Shown here: positions 21,370-32,200 of the stretch, in pieces
How positions within the stretch are numbered: position 1 is the first letter of the stretch
Layout: every line of letters starts with the position of its first letter
Assembly: GCA_013115125.1 (NCBI GenBank)
Contig: JABANN010000008.1
Coordinates: forward strand, 1 to 64,000
Direction of reading: 5' to 3'
DNA from: Perkinsus olseni
Taxonomy: Eukaryota > Perkinsozoa > Perkinsida
Length of the DNA: 64,000 bases
Notes under the pieces: generated by a model
Told to the model about the DNA's origin: nothing
Seen by the model: the letters and a program-made list of their open reading frames with translations, nothing else
The model's database searches: none
Translations under genes and position numbers: made by a program

Positions 21370-22728
21370 GCAGGGTTCCTTTAGTTGGAATCCTTTGGAT
21401 AAGACAGATTGGGCCTGTCATCGGCTGTTGGTTTCCCAGATACGACCTCTCGGTCGAGGACATACTTGTTTTAGACGACATCCCGCCGGACTTCGCATTT
21501 TGTCGGATGCTTTCGGAGAACAGCGGCGATCTGAGAACTCGAGAAGGATCTCTGACTCTGCTCAACAGCTTGGGCCTCGGTCGATACAGCGCAGCAACTG
21601 TAAGGCAGATTCCCGTGTTTGCCGATGATCTCTCCTCGTCAGATCACTCGGTTGGAGGCACAGTTCGGCGTGGGTACGGTGCAATGCGACGGTCCCGAGA
21701 AGATGTCTGAAACACTACGGAAGCGGAAATTTGACAAGATTGTGAGTCGGGAGGCTTAATGGACTATATCGCCATTATTCCTTGCCCTCTCCCATCTTTC
21801 CTTTATCTGGTCGTCATAGGTGATCAACTTCCCCCACGCCTTACTGCCGAAGAAAATAGCCAAGTTCAAGATTACCGCGGACCCGGAACAGGGTGATCAA
21901 CATGACCACACTAACAGGCGTCCCTCCGGCTGAATTCTGATTGTTCCCTTGCCATCCTTGCGTCGAGCAGCATGGCTGCCTTTGTCAGTCACTTCTCATG
22001 GAAGAAAGTCCTCGAAGGTTCGTGATACCAGTGAACAGTCCATTACGGTTGAGACCGGACTTGTGAGAGATGTGGAGTCCCCGTCCCTCAATCGATATCT
22101 GACAGCCATCTTTGCTACCGCTAAAGGCGCACTCCGCCATCCACATGGAGAGGTAAGCAAGAACTTGGCCATCGCGTGAGAAATACCGCTTCGGCGCATC
22201 TCGGAGCAGCCCTGTCCGTCGAGAAGAAAGTGTCAACGCCGTCTCGTTTAAACTTCGTTTTTTTTGCTAGGCAAGCATCTCAATTCCAATCTGGTTCCCT
22301 AGTAGTGAGTCCCTACCCGTAGAACGGGCTCCACATTGTTGCGCTTCGGCCGATCTTAGTCTGGTCGAAGGCTCCGGAATCACAGCTCATTGTTTCTTCT
22401 GAATCAGCTTCATCTGAGACTACTCCGACAGAAGACGTTCAATCGACCAGGACGGGCGCTAGAGCGAGCGGTGTATCATTCCGGCTTGGCATTGATACGG
22501 ACGATTGACCTTGGGGCAGATGAGGGCTCAGTAGGGCTCACTAGTCCGTTCGGCTCAACGTCGCCCCTTCCAACTCAGGCTCTCTCCCGACTAGGGTACC
22601 GCCCCAGGGATCCGACGGGGAGAAAAATCAATCTCAACGAGTGCCTGACGCTGGTGTTCGGAGCGCGAGTGGACGGAGTATCACCGGACAGCTACGACGA
22701 TTTTCTTGGAAAGTCTCTTATTTTGTGA
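21370..22728 (+). CDS. DUF2431 Rossmann-like rRNA methyltransferase (Bmt5/FDXACB1-like)
   Basis: Family members methylate a uridine (N3) in large-subunit rRNA in the nucleolus. Exons read SVEDILVLDDIPPDFAFCRM, LSENSGDLRTREGSLTLLNS, ITRLEAQFGVGTVQCDGPEK, RKRKFDKI joined across an intron to VINFPHALLPKKIAKFK (the family's INFPH signature), then SLNRYLTAIFATAKGALRHP, HGEASISIPIWFPSSESL (equivalent of GGEIhvtLk) and near the end LSRLGYRPRDPTGRKINL..LTLVFGA with TGA at 22726-22728. The usual nucleotide loop GDGDFSFA appears as DDIPPDFAF, which is unusual. The start codon and the exon between 21.9 and 22.0 kb are uncertain. An alternative last exon runs to 22892. Confidence 0.6.
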
Positions 22729-23496
22729 ACAGATTTCGAGTGCTGCCTGAGTTGGAGGAATTCGTTTCTCGCACTACTATAGCTTACTGCGGGTACGCCG
22801 TGTCATCGCTTACGCCTCACGGAGCCACTGAGTGTTTCTGTATCTTGGACGCGCTTTGTTTGGTTTGCTATTTACATTTTAACGAGCTCTGAGCAGACTG
22901 CCAAGACAACATCCACAGAACCTCCGATGGAACGAAGTGATGACGATATACCAAGTACAGAAAGATTCAACGAATCACATGGAACAATAAACTAAGTATT
23001 TACTAAGTCCGCGAGAGCCCTTGCCACTGCCAGCGAAAGATACTTGACCATGACGCCGCTTCATCGCTCCTGTCAACCCTCACTAATTGTTCGTTCGCGA
23101 AACTTGGGTGACGATGGTATCGGTAGCTCAGCAGGGAGATGAGGAAAAGATAGCAAGATCCAGTTGAAGTGGAATGTAGAACTCAACACTCTAGACAGCA
23201 TGAGAGGGAGCGCTACAAGCACTGTGAAAAGGGATGAAGCCTATAACAGCAGGGGCAACCGCTGTATGGTCATAAACGCGCACTATTCATTAGATAAATC
23301 TGCCTAATAAAATTCGTGATATGGAACATACGAGACCTACACCAGCATAAGAAGCAGTTGTGGCCAGAAGCGCTGGGCGGTCACCATCGCAGAGTGGGTT
23401 AGATGGGAATACAATGATAAGATCAATCTGCTTATCCTCATCCGTAACATGATGGATACAATAATCAGAGCGTGAACGAGACCTAGAGGATTAGAG

Positions 23497-24725
23497 TTAG
23501 TGGCTGCGATGAGGCTCCTCGAGATCATCACTATGAGACTTGGTGAGCTGTTCCTTTCCGGGTGGCGAGCGGAAGCATACCGAGCGGAATGGGAAACCGA
23601 GAACATCATCATAAACAAGTTGACCATATATGAGCACTACGAAACCAAAGGCCTGTAGAATAGAGTACCAGGTGAGAGGCTCCCCCAGGTGACGATCGGT
23701 GCTTGTGTAGTGCCTGATACAGGATACAGAACGATGTGAAACTCATTTTTAGGAGGTACCCGAACGTACATTAGAACGGATAGTATCCACACGGATACGG
23801 TTCTTGTAATTTGTAAGAACGATCTATGCACTGCTGATGCCTCTACTGTCACCAGTGCAGCACTTATCTTGAATATGAAGAAAGCTGTGAAGAGGCCCGC
23901 TGCCAGGCTCATAAGGGTGGCAGACTCCCACAGCATCATCAGCGTATCACAAGTATTCTCTAGGACATTTCCAACATCATTTCCGGATATATGTTGCAGC
24001 AGCGGTAGGACGAAAGATGTCATCACGAGAGTCCCCCAGAAGCCCTCCACCCCAACCATGAGCAGTGCGGGTAATGTGTGCGGCGGCTTCAAAAGATACT
24101 CCTCCACCACGAACTGAGCACCTCTTAAAAACTGGGCAGCCAGCACGAGGCCGAGGCCGAGGGCTATATCAGTCTTCCCGGAACTGCTCGAGGTCCCTTT
24201 AGAAAGGATGTGCGCGATACTGACAGGGAATAGACCGAATACGCAAATACACAGGCCGACCAAGTTACTGTCTGTGAACCTCTTACGTAGAAAAACTCGG
24301 CGAAAAAGTGCCGAGAAAATGAGGACACTTCCCTTGAGGATTTGGAAAATCGATGTGGGAATGAAGACCAATGAGATGTTCTGCAGTGAGGAGCCGCAAA
24401 GGTCGCAGAGAGCGGGAATGGCTACAACGAAAAGCATCTTCACCTTCACGGGCCGCAGGCTTTTACGGTATCTTTCGAACGATAAAGAGACCAAGTGCAC
24501 CAAAGCGGAGGTTAACATTGCCAGTGTTGTGACCGTTGTAACGAAACCTGGCTTGACGAAGAGGTGGGGAGCCGCGTCAGCGATGCCGACAGACGAAGTC
24601 TGATACATTGTCTTCATGATAGTGTAGGTTGCGGTACCAGACAAAATACCAACCAGAAAGTACAGTAGGTAACGAGACATGGATATCGAGCGGGCTACGG
24701 AGAAAAAGGCTCTAAAGAGCGCCAT
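23497..24725 (-). CDS. CRT/SLC35F6-like drug/metabolite transporter
   Basis: Ten-helix membrane transporter of the DMT superfamily, in vacuole or lysosome membranes in relatives such as Plasmodium CRT. ATG 24725 gives MALFRAFFSVARSISMSRYL, then helices YFLVGILSGTATYTIMK, VTTVTTLAMLTSALVHLV, LFVVAIPALCDLCGSSLQNI, LVFIPTSIFQILKGSVLIFS, LVGLCICVFGLFPVSIAHIL, GLGLVLAAQFLRGAQFVVEE, LMVGVEGFWGTLVMTSFVLP, SLAAGLFTAFFIFKISAALV and QITRTVSVWILSVLM. One 57-nt intron joins LSVLM to HYTSTDRHLGEPLTWYSILQ, AFGFVVLIYGQLVYDDVLGF; TAA at 23497-23499. The pattern QNISLVFIPTSIFQILKGS is typical of SLC35F6 and CRT proteins. The substrate is unknown. Confidence 0.85.
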
Positions 24726-25550
24726 CGCAGGGCACCCCAACCCTGCGGCGGGAAAAGTGGATTAGAGCAGGGAAGGTTCCACAGTTCAACCCGACTTTAC
24801 GCGAGGCGAACGAAGATCTAAGGGAAGCATGTCCTAACCGAGCCAGAACTACTTCTGACTGAAATCTGGATAGCTATGGGAGAATCGATTACACCGCGAT
24901 GCACGCACGAGATCACTTGCCGAATGCGCATGCGTGCACACCTTACACACTGGCCGTGTACGGGGACTGATGAACACTATAAACACATTTGGAACTTCGC
25001 GGATAGTATTTCAGTGGCATTCATGTTCAACTATTTCATTATTCTCCTCGTGAGTTTGCCATAAGCTTCGTCCGTTATCGTCGACCTATTCTACTATTTT
25101 CTCACATGCGTCATCATACTGCAGAATTTTTCCGCCATAAACCAGCTGCGAGCGCTAATATACTCCCCCGTAGTGAATGTGCAAAATGGAGGCTGAGCAT
25201 AGTGACTCGCCAAGCTAACGACGACATCGACACCGATGGACGTGCCATCGCGCCGAGTAGGACAGTATCGGCAACTCTCCAAGCCGTAAAGCTGCCTTTG
25301 TACGTATGTGCATGTTCTTTACAAACCTCTCACCGAAGCGAGCCGGCTATGAAGCTACCGTTGGACTACGCGGAAGCTTTGCGGAAATACCACCATTGGA
25401 GGACTACCGAGGATTAGACTAACACAAGGAGTGAGGTTGGAGACGCAATTCAACTTTACATCGCGAAGCTGAGAGAAAGTGAGTTAAAGAAGCGAAATAG
25501 TATCTCCTCCGGTGACAGGCTGGGTGCTCATCGGAGGCAGCTCTGGCTGT
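24726..25550. other. Intergenic stretch without a supported gene
   Basis: Between the transporter and the palmitoyltransferase, both on the minus strand. Plus frames of 62 (25.06 kb) and 103 codons (25106-25417, ending KLPLDYAEALRKYHHWRTTE) and an exon-like piece DAIQLYIAKLRESELKKRNS (25.45-25.57 kb) are open. A small plus-strand gene overlapping the 3' end of the palmitoyltransferase is possible but not shown. Confidence 0.3.
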
Positions 25551-28500
25551 CTATTGATGAGGATGAAGGTCGCCACTGAATTGATCCATCTCCCGGTCTC
25601 CAAGGGCGCATTGTTCTGTCAAATTCTCCTTCTCGGTGTCGCTCATAGCAACAACGCGTCGTCGATTCTCACGATGGCCGAGCCAGAAGTCCAAACAATT
25701 GGTTTTTACTCCCTGAATACGAGCATGGCACATGCGAGATTCGGGAACATCGAGACAGGCGTTCGAATGAACCTCACCTTGTCGAAAGGATTCCTGAATT
25801 CTCTGTGAACTCTTCCCCGCCCCTCCTCAGGATCGACGCCGGACAGTCCGCCCGTGGCCATCATCCGCCAGAAGTGACCATATCTGACCAGTGGCGACCC
25901 CTGGCACCCTTCTCAGTGAGACTTGCTCAGCAGAGCGCTAGCTTGCTCTGCAAGACTACCTATGGAAGTTGATCATCTCGTTGGTATACATGTTCTTAGC
26001 AACAACTCGGCACTGGAAGAAGATGATGAAGGCCTCCCAAGGGAGTGTCATAACTTCCACTATGAACACAATCAACAGCAACGGCTGTCTGCCCACCACG
26101 AAGGTGATCCAGCCCCACCAACCTGAACCAAGCGATGGTGCTCCCAACACGTCAAGGACTATGCCGAGATCTCAGCCTTACCAGAGTAATCTGTCTTCAT
26201 GGCATCGGGTATCCTGCCCAAGCACTGCCATGCCACTATAATGTGGAAAAGTTGGATGAGAAATTCCGCCACACAGAAGACTATGAACAGTCGCTGGTTA
26301 CCACCACCGACACAGTTGTTGAGCCATGTGCAGTGATGATCGAAGTCGTCTACACAACAGTCGCACATCTGACAAAAAACCAGCTCTCCGGATACAGACG
26401 GGGATCCGTTCACTGTGAGAGGCTCCTCAGCACGAGGACTCTTCCATCGACTTGACGGCAGGCGGATCAGAACGACTGACGGGTGCTTACGGGGCAGTGC
26501 TTCGTCCGGAGTCCTTTCCAGATCCAGCAGGTATGGCACACTCGAGAGGGGTCCATATTAGCAACATGCTGCCCTGAAATCGCTGACAGGTCATGACCCA
26601 TGACGCTGTCGAAAGTCTCTCTCCGGAAGGCAAAGGCAACTATCTGAGAAGAACAACCGTCGCTTCGCTACAGCAGGTGATATGGAACCCTACCTTTTCA
26701 GAAAGCTCCTCTACCGCGGAGTGCCCTCTAGCCCGTTTGGGACGCCTTCCAGGGTCGCCGAAAACTAGTACTGCAAACATTACTAAACATACTGGGGCCA
26801 GGACCTGCAGTGCGAGAGCTCGCCCGGTCGTTGCCGCTGTCAGTCACCTCAGCTATGATGTATGACACGGGTGCCAGGTCGTAACCGAGGGGACGGATGT
26901 CGAGGAAAAAGGAGGAAATCCATAGGAGGGCGACTAGGGCATAGAAGCCAGGGAAGACCCACAAGGACTGAGCGGAAGGAGGACGTAGTCATATTGGGAA
27001 GAGTGCTTCGCTCCACCTGTTTGTCGCCGAGCAGTGACATCCACCACGGCACTCGAGCCTCCTTCGCGATGAGCTCATCATCGAGGGCCGCCCTGGGAGG
27101 CATATGGGAGTGGCCCTCTTCCATATCGTTCTGAATGACCTCCTGAAGGGCACAACATAAGCGGTGGAGCAACTTGCCGAGGCTGACCTACCGGCGTGGC
27201 GGAGCTGAGCCCGCTAGCTCTGACGGTGAGTTCATTGGCCTCCTCCAGCTGTCGGTACCCTCGTCTCTGTTTACTCTTGTGCTTCACGATGGATTTTAGA
27301 ATCGAATTGGCAAGGAAGTTGTTTTTCTGAAGAGGATGTCCTTTCGATCCTCCCAGCGGCACTCTTCCCCCACCTGCTTCCTCGCGATGTCGAGCGGTGT
27401 CTCATCATTGTTGTTTTTAGCCAGTGGGTTGCAACCCTTGCCAATCAGGAAGTCGCATGCCTGATCAAAACTACTCCCATTCTCGCTCGCAGCCCTGAGT
27501 TGCTGACGCCCCGAAATCTGAGCCTGGCGTCGAAGGTCGGTTACAGTACGACGGGACGTTGTAGCACGATCATGACGGTGGGAGGTGTCGTTGGAAGGAT
27601 CCATATGCAGCCTTCAGTATTGTAGAGGACAGAGGAGGAGTGAGCTCACCTCAGGCCATTGGGAGATAGTCGCTCGGTGTAGGGGGGTCATGCCCTGGTT
27701 ATCTTGTTCGTCCAGGGGCAGGCCGAAGTAGTCCAAGTAGCGCAGGATGTTCACATACCCCTGAGGAGGCGATGTCGAGGAGGTACGGAGGAGAGGTAGC
27801 CCCACCTTGTAGGCAGCCCAGTGAGCCGCCGAGCACCCGGTTTGATCACGCTGGTCTAGGAAAGGGCTGAGGTCACCCTGCTGATGGCACCAATAATGGA
27901 GCAACAACAAGGCCAACAGCTGGTTGTGCTGCGATGCTAGTACCACACTATTGGCCTGACATAGGTAACATGGGAAGGTAAAACAACGTTTATGACGATA
28001 CAGAAGATGCCGCTGGGTCGAGACTCTCGACTCGAGAGGAAGTAGACCTCGAAGACCAAAGCTAGGGCTGATGAATCACAGTCTGGCGGACAGTTAGTGG
28101 CGATACAGAAAGATTGTCCTAGCTCACGTAACTCGCTACAGTTGAGCGGGAGAAATGGTAAGCCCCATCACGATGATGCTTGGGAATTACTTTGAGGGAG
28201 TCGGCCGCGGCGAGAGATGCCCCTCTGGCGTAGAGGGACGCCATGCTCCTGAGGTTGCCCTTGATGATGGCCCACATGAGCGGTGTTTGTAGGTTACTAG
28301 CCTTGGAATCTGGACCGACGAGGGTTTCGAAGTCGGGTAGGTTACAAAACGCTCTGTACAGGAAGAAAGATTCTCCTCCTCCGTCCGCTCCGCCATTGAC
28401 CTACTCTATGAAATTGAAATCATCCACCAGCGCCGCCCAATGCAGCAGCGAGTGGCCCTCGTCGTCTCGAGTAGTCAATATCCTGCACAAGCCAACTTTA

Positions 28501-29119
28501 GAGTTCTCACAACACCAGCGGCTTACATGTGAGGATCCTCCTTCCACTGAGGCATGGCAACTATCTCCTTGAAGCAGGAAGTCCTCGCCAAGTAGAAGAG
28601 GCGGTCATGGTCCGATATCTCCTTCGCGGGTATTGCTGTGGCGATGGCTAAAGCACAAGAGGGGCTGCGACCACAGCGACGGTCAGCTTGCGAATGTGGC
28701 GAATCCTCGAGGGGGCGAATGATGCCGTCCGTCTTGGGAAGACCCTTCTCACCTGTCTTCAGTCCTGGGTCAGCATGCTCAGAGTCAATCACCTGCACGC
28801 TCTCTGACGGCACGACGATGACCTTATTCTTGGCAGCCCCTGCGGCCGGTGTGCCTAGAAAAGCGGAGCCGAGCTCTCAGCATCAATAATAAAATGGTAA
28901 TCTTAGTACGCTAGTGGCAAATATCACACTACCCAATCAGTAGCATTCATAGCAGTGGAACCACTGAGCGTGCCTACCGTCTTTCCTCTCCCTCGTTGAT
29001 GTCTCTACTGGAGAATCTTCGCGCTGCGTTGCGTCATCGGCGGTTCCCTCTGGTGGCTTTGAAGGCAACGGTGGCAAAACCGTATCTCCTATACTGTCTA
29101 ATGGTGACTCGTCATCCAT
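25551..29119 (-). CDS. Ankyrin-repeat DHHC palmitoyltransferase (ZDHHC17/AKR1-like)
   Basis: Adds palmitate to protein cysteines at Golgi/plasma membranes. ATG 29119 gives MDDESPLDSIGDTVLPPLPS; an intron in phase joins STRERKD to GTPAAGAAKNKVIVVPSESV. Ankyrin repeats follow: DDEGHSLLHWAALVDDFNFI, QTPLMWAIIKGNLRSMASLY, AAHWAAYKGYVNILRYLDYF, DNQGMTPLHRATI and NNNDETPLDIARKQ. Membrane helices (WVFPGFYALVALLWISSFFL) precede the catalytic CDCCVDDFDHHCTWLNNCVG with the DHHC Cys, then LFIVFCVAEFLIQLFHIIVA, PLLLIVFIVEVMTLPWEAFI, the TNEMINFHR motif, and NPFDK-GVKTNCLDFWLGHREN joined over a 65-nt intron. Stop 25551-25553. About ten introns. Only 165 nt separate its ATG from the BMS1 stop on the same strand. 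Confidence 0.85.
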
Positions 29120-29283
29120 TCTCTTCCTGGGGGTTCTCTTCACAAAATCTACACGCTTGCAGACTCTGGCCGGCGCCAACTTCAACACGACGATCAGGGA
29201 GAAATGTGGTAGAAACGTTCAAGTTGATGATGGTAAATACGTGTGGAACAGACGTTAGCGACTTGATCTCGCCCAGCCGGGAA

Positions 29284-32200
29284 CTAATCAGCTCGGTCCA
29301 GCCGCATGCGCTTCTTCTGCTGCTCTTGTCGCATCCCTTCCTTAACATACCTAACACTCGGGACCGTCACTGCGCCACGAAATTCGTGGCTCTGGCTGAC
29401 CTCTTCTTGCGGTTCTCCTTGGCGTTGTCCTCTCGGATGACTTCAACTTCATGCTGGGCCGCCTTCTTTTTCGCCCACCTTCTCTCATTCGCCTACAGAC
29501 GGACTTCACAATTCATCCACAGTGACTCTATCCCTCACCTCCCTGCGCTGCTTCGTTCGCTGTTGACGAATAGTGTACAGCCTCTGGAGTAGGGAAGCCA
29601 CCTGAAAGGGACAGACGATAATAGGAATCAAAGCTTGCCCTGATGATAATCGCAATCACAATCGAGTTGGCCTACGTCCTTCTCCTCTTTACTGCGAACA
29701 ACAGCAGCCTTCTTGTCGAGCTTGGTCTTCTCCTTAGCCTCTTGTACCTGAGAATAGACGACTGAATATCGCCAGGGGTACTCCGACCCATCAGCCTACC
29801 TTGGCCTTGCTCTTGAATGGCAGCTGCTTCTTAAGGGAGTCCGGTATGTTCAACGGCGTGGATCTGAAAAGTGCCCTTGCCGAGGATCGATCCGGAGACC
29901 TTTCGCTTACTTCCTATCGACTCTCTCCTGTCTTCCCTGTCCATAACTAGAGTCTAACTTGTTCGGTATCGGCGTGTTGGTAGCCCTTCGTAGCTCCGCA
30001 ATGGTCCTCATCCGTCGCCACTCCGGTACGTCCAACATCGGGTTGTAGAACTTCGGCAAAGGCACGTTAACCCAGGCCTTCAGCATCACCAAGTCCGACA
30101 TCTTGATCTTATCCTCGAACCCCGCACGGAAGTCGCCATTGGCCTTATGCGCCTTCTTGATCTCACCACGAATACCCGACACCGTCTGGATCTTAGCCCC
30201 GATGCACTTGGAGACCTCCAAATCGGAGTTAAACATACCTGAGGGAGAGAAGGTAGAAGGGCGGCCATGGATCCTCAATGACTCACCCTTGATGAAGGCG
30301 GTATTTTTGAAGACCTTCGTGGGCTCTCCTACCAGCTTCAGTTTCTTAACAATGTCAAATTTTTCGGCCGATTCCATCACCTACACGCCCGACCGGCACT
30401 ATCAGACGGATGACTACGGAGACCAGCCTCACCTGGCCTGTAAGAGCGACCCTGTAGCTGGGCACGGCCTTCCAGTTACGGATAGCCAAGACTCCTGTAT
30501 TAGGGGCTATACTAGGACCGTATACCGTAGCGAGGCAATGCATGTGCTCCGGGGTGTATCTATAGCAGAGGAAGACCTCCATACTCCTTCAGTACTCTCC
30601 CAAGGCATCACGAATGGAGTGAGCATCATAGAGCATGCGAAATCGGGCATCAGACCAGACACTGTCTCTGTCGCTTTCTCATTTAGCGTTTCATTTCTAT
30701 TCGAGAGCTTTCGAATGACGAGAATTCCGAGTACACCAGCGACGCAGCAGCATGACTTCTAATCGCTTCTCATATTCAGGATTCATATCAGAATGCGAAG
30801 ACAATATTTGTAAAAGTGTTAGAATCCCGAATAGAGAGGTTATTGACGGATCAGAGGCGGCCAGCCGGGAATATCTTTGTACTCTATCTAACACCACCAT
30901 GAGCTTACTTCAACATCCTAATACGACTATGATTCCTGTCCTCCAAAGCATAGACTGGCAGGCCTTGGAATCTCCTCCACCCAACCGAAAACAGCAGCAC
31001 GTCCCGCGTCTTGAGAATCTTTGGATGCCACCGATGTCGCTTGACCTGAAGAACGAGCCCACTGCAACCATTGTGAAGCTGTTGCTGCTGCCTACCCTCA
31101 TCTGGATGAAGCCCATCTTAATCTCGCTAGGAAGCAATGAGCCCAAAATCAACGGCCACTTTCTCTCCTTCAGCGCGTCCACGGACTCCGCTGGCACGTT
31201 CTCGAACACCAGCTGGGGGAGGACGACGAACGTAGTGGTCTCCCTGCACGACCGAGTGGGCTTACCTTGGCGTACGTGCCGATGGCGAGAGTTCCATCAT
31301 CAGCACTGAAGTCCCGGACCTCGTCCAACTCCGATTTCGTAGCCACTACGCCCTTCAGCCGGGCAGTGTCCTGTTCGCCAGTCTATCCGCATGGACATCA
31401 ACTTCCGCTACTACCTCGTCCTCTTCCTCGTCAACAGCCCCCTTGGACTCCTCCATAGCCGCCTTCTCCTTAGCCTCAGCGTTGGCTTGGCGTTCAGCCT
31501 CCAGATCCATGCCGCCCTCAGCGCTAGTCGAGCCACCCTACCACAACCATAATCCAGCACTACTTCTACTTAAGGTACGATCGAGGTACCTTGATCTCCC
31601 CCTCAAGCTCTTTGGTGATGTTCTTAGCAACAAAGAACCTTCTGCATCTCAACTGCCTGATGTAGGCCTCAGATTCCACCAGCTGTTCTTCCTCATCGTC
31701 GTCGTCAGCAGACTGTGTTCTGCCGGCCAGGAAGGGCCCCCTCGGCCTTGATGTATCCACATCATCATCAACCTCGCCCTCCAAATCTTGCTCATCCTCG
31801 TCCTCGTCATCGAACAGCTGCACCTTCCCTTCCTCCTCGGGAGCCTTCTCTTTCTGAACAGGAAGGACGGAGCTATCCCGAGGGTCTCGCCCAGCTTGGC
31901 GCCCAAGAAAATCCTCCCATCACGAGCGCACTGCGTGCTGAATGTCATGTCCCCATGCGTAAGAGTGTAGATGAAACATAAGAATTGAAAGGCAGTACAC
32001 GAATGTTGATCGCACTCCTCTTGAGGCCTTGATAACACTGGTGGCCACAGCACACCCACTACCTTCTCCCTAGGCAGGCCAGCAGCACTACCATCTCCAT
32101 AGACAAGGACATCCCATTGAGCCGAAGTGAGGGCCGAGGAGGGGCCCTCATCATCATCTTCCTCATCTCCTGCTTCGAACCCCCGGGCCACAGCGTCAAG

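Noticed and set aside
23869-24603. Long plus frames opposite the CRT-like transporter
   Set aside because: They mirror the codon structure of the transporter on the minus strand, which has clear membrane helices and a good splice join.
27006-27025. TGCTTCGCTCCACC in the palmitoyltransferase gene, similar to the GCTTCGCTCCGCC intron core
   Set aside because: It differs at a core base and is in the opposite relative orientation to the V-ATPase and M50 copies; it starts at a putative donor but the match is too short to add to the family.
30660-30906. 67-codon minus frame inside the long BMS1 intron
   Set aside because: In-frame with nothing downstream, low complexity and no ATG context; the interval is best explained as an unusually long intron.
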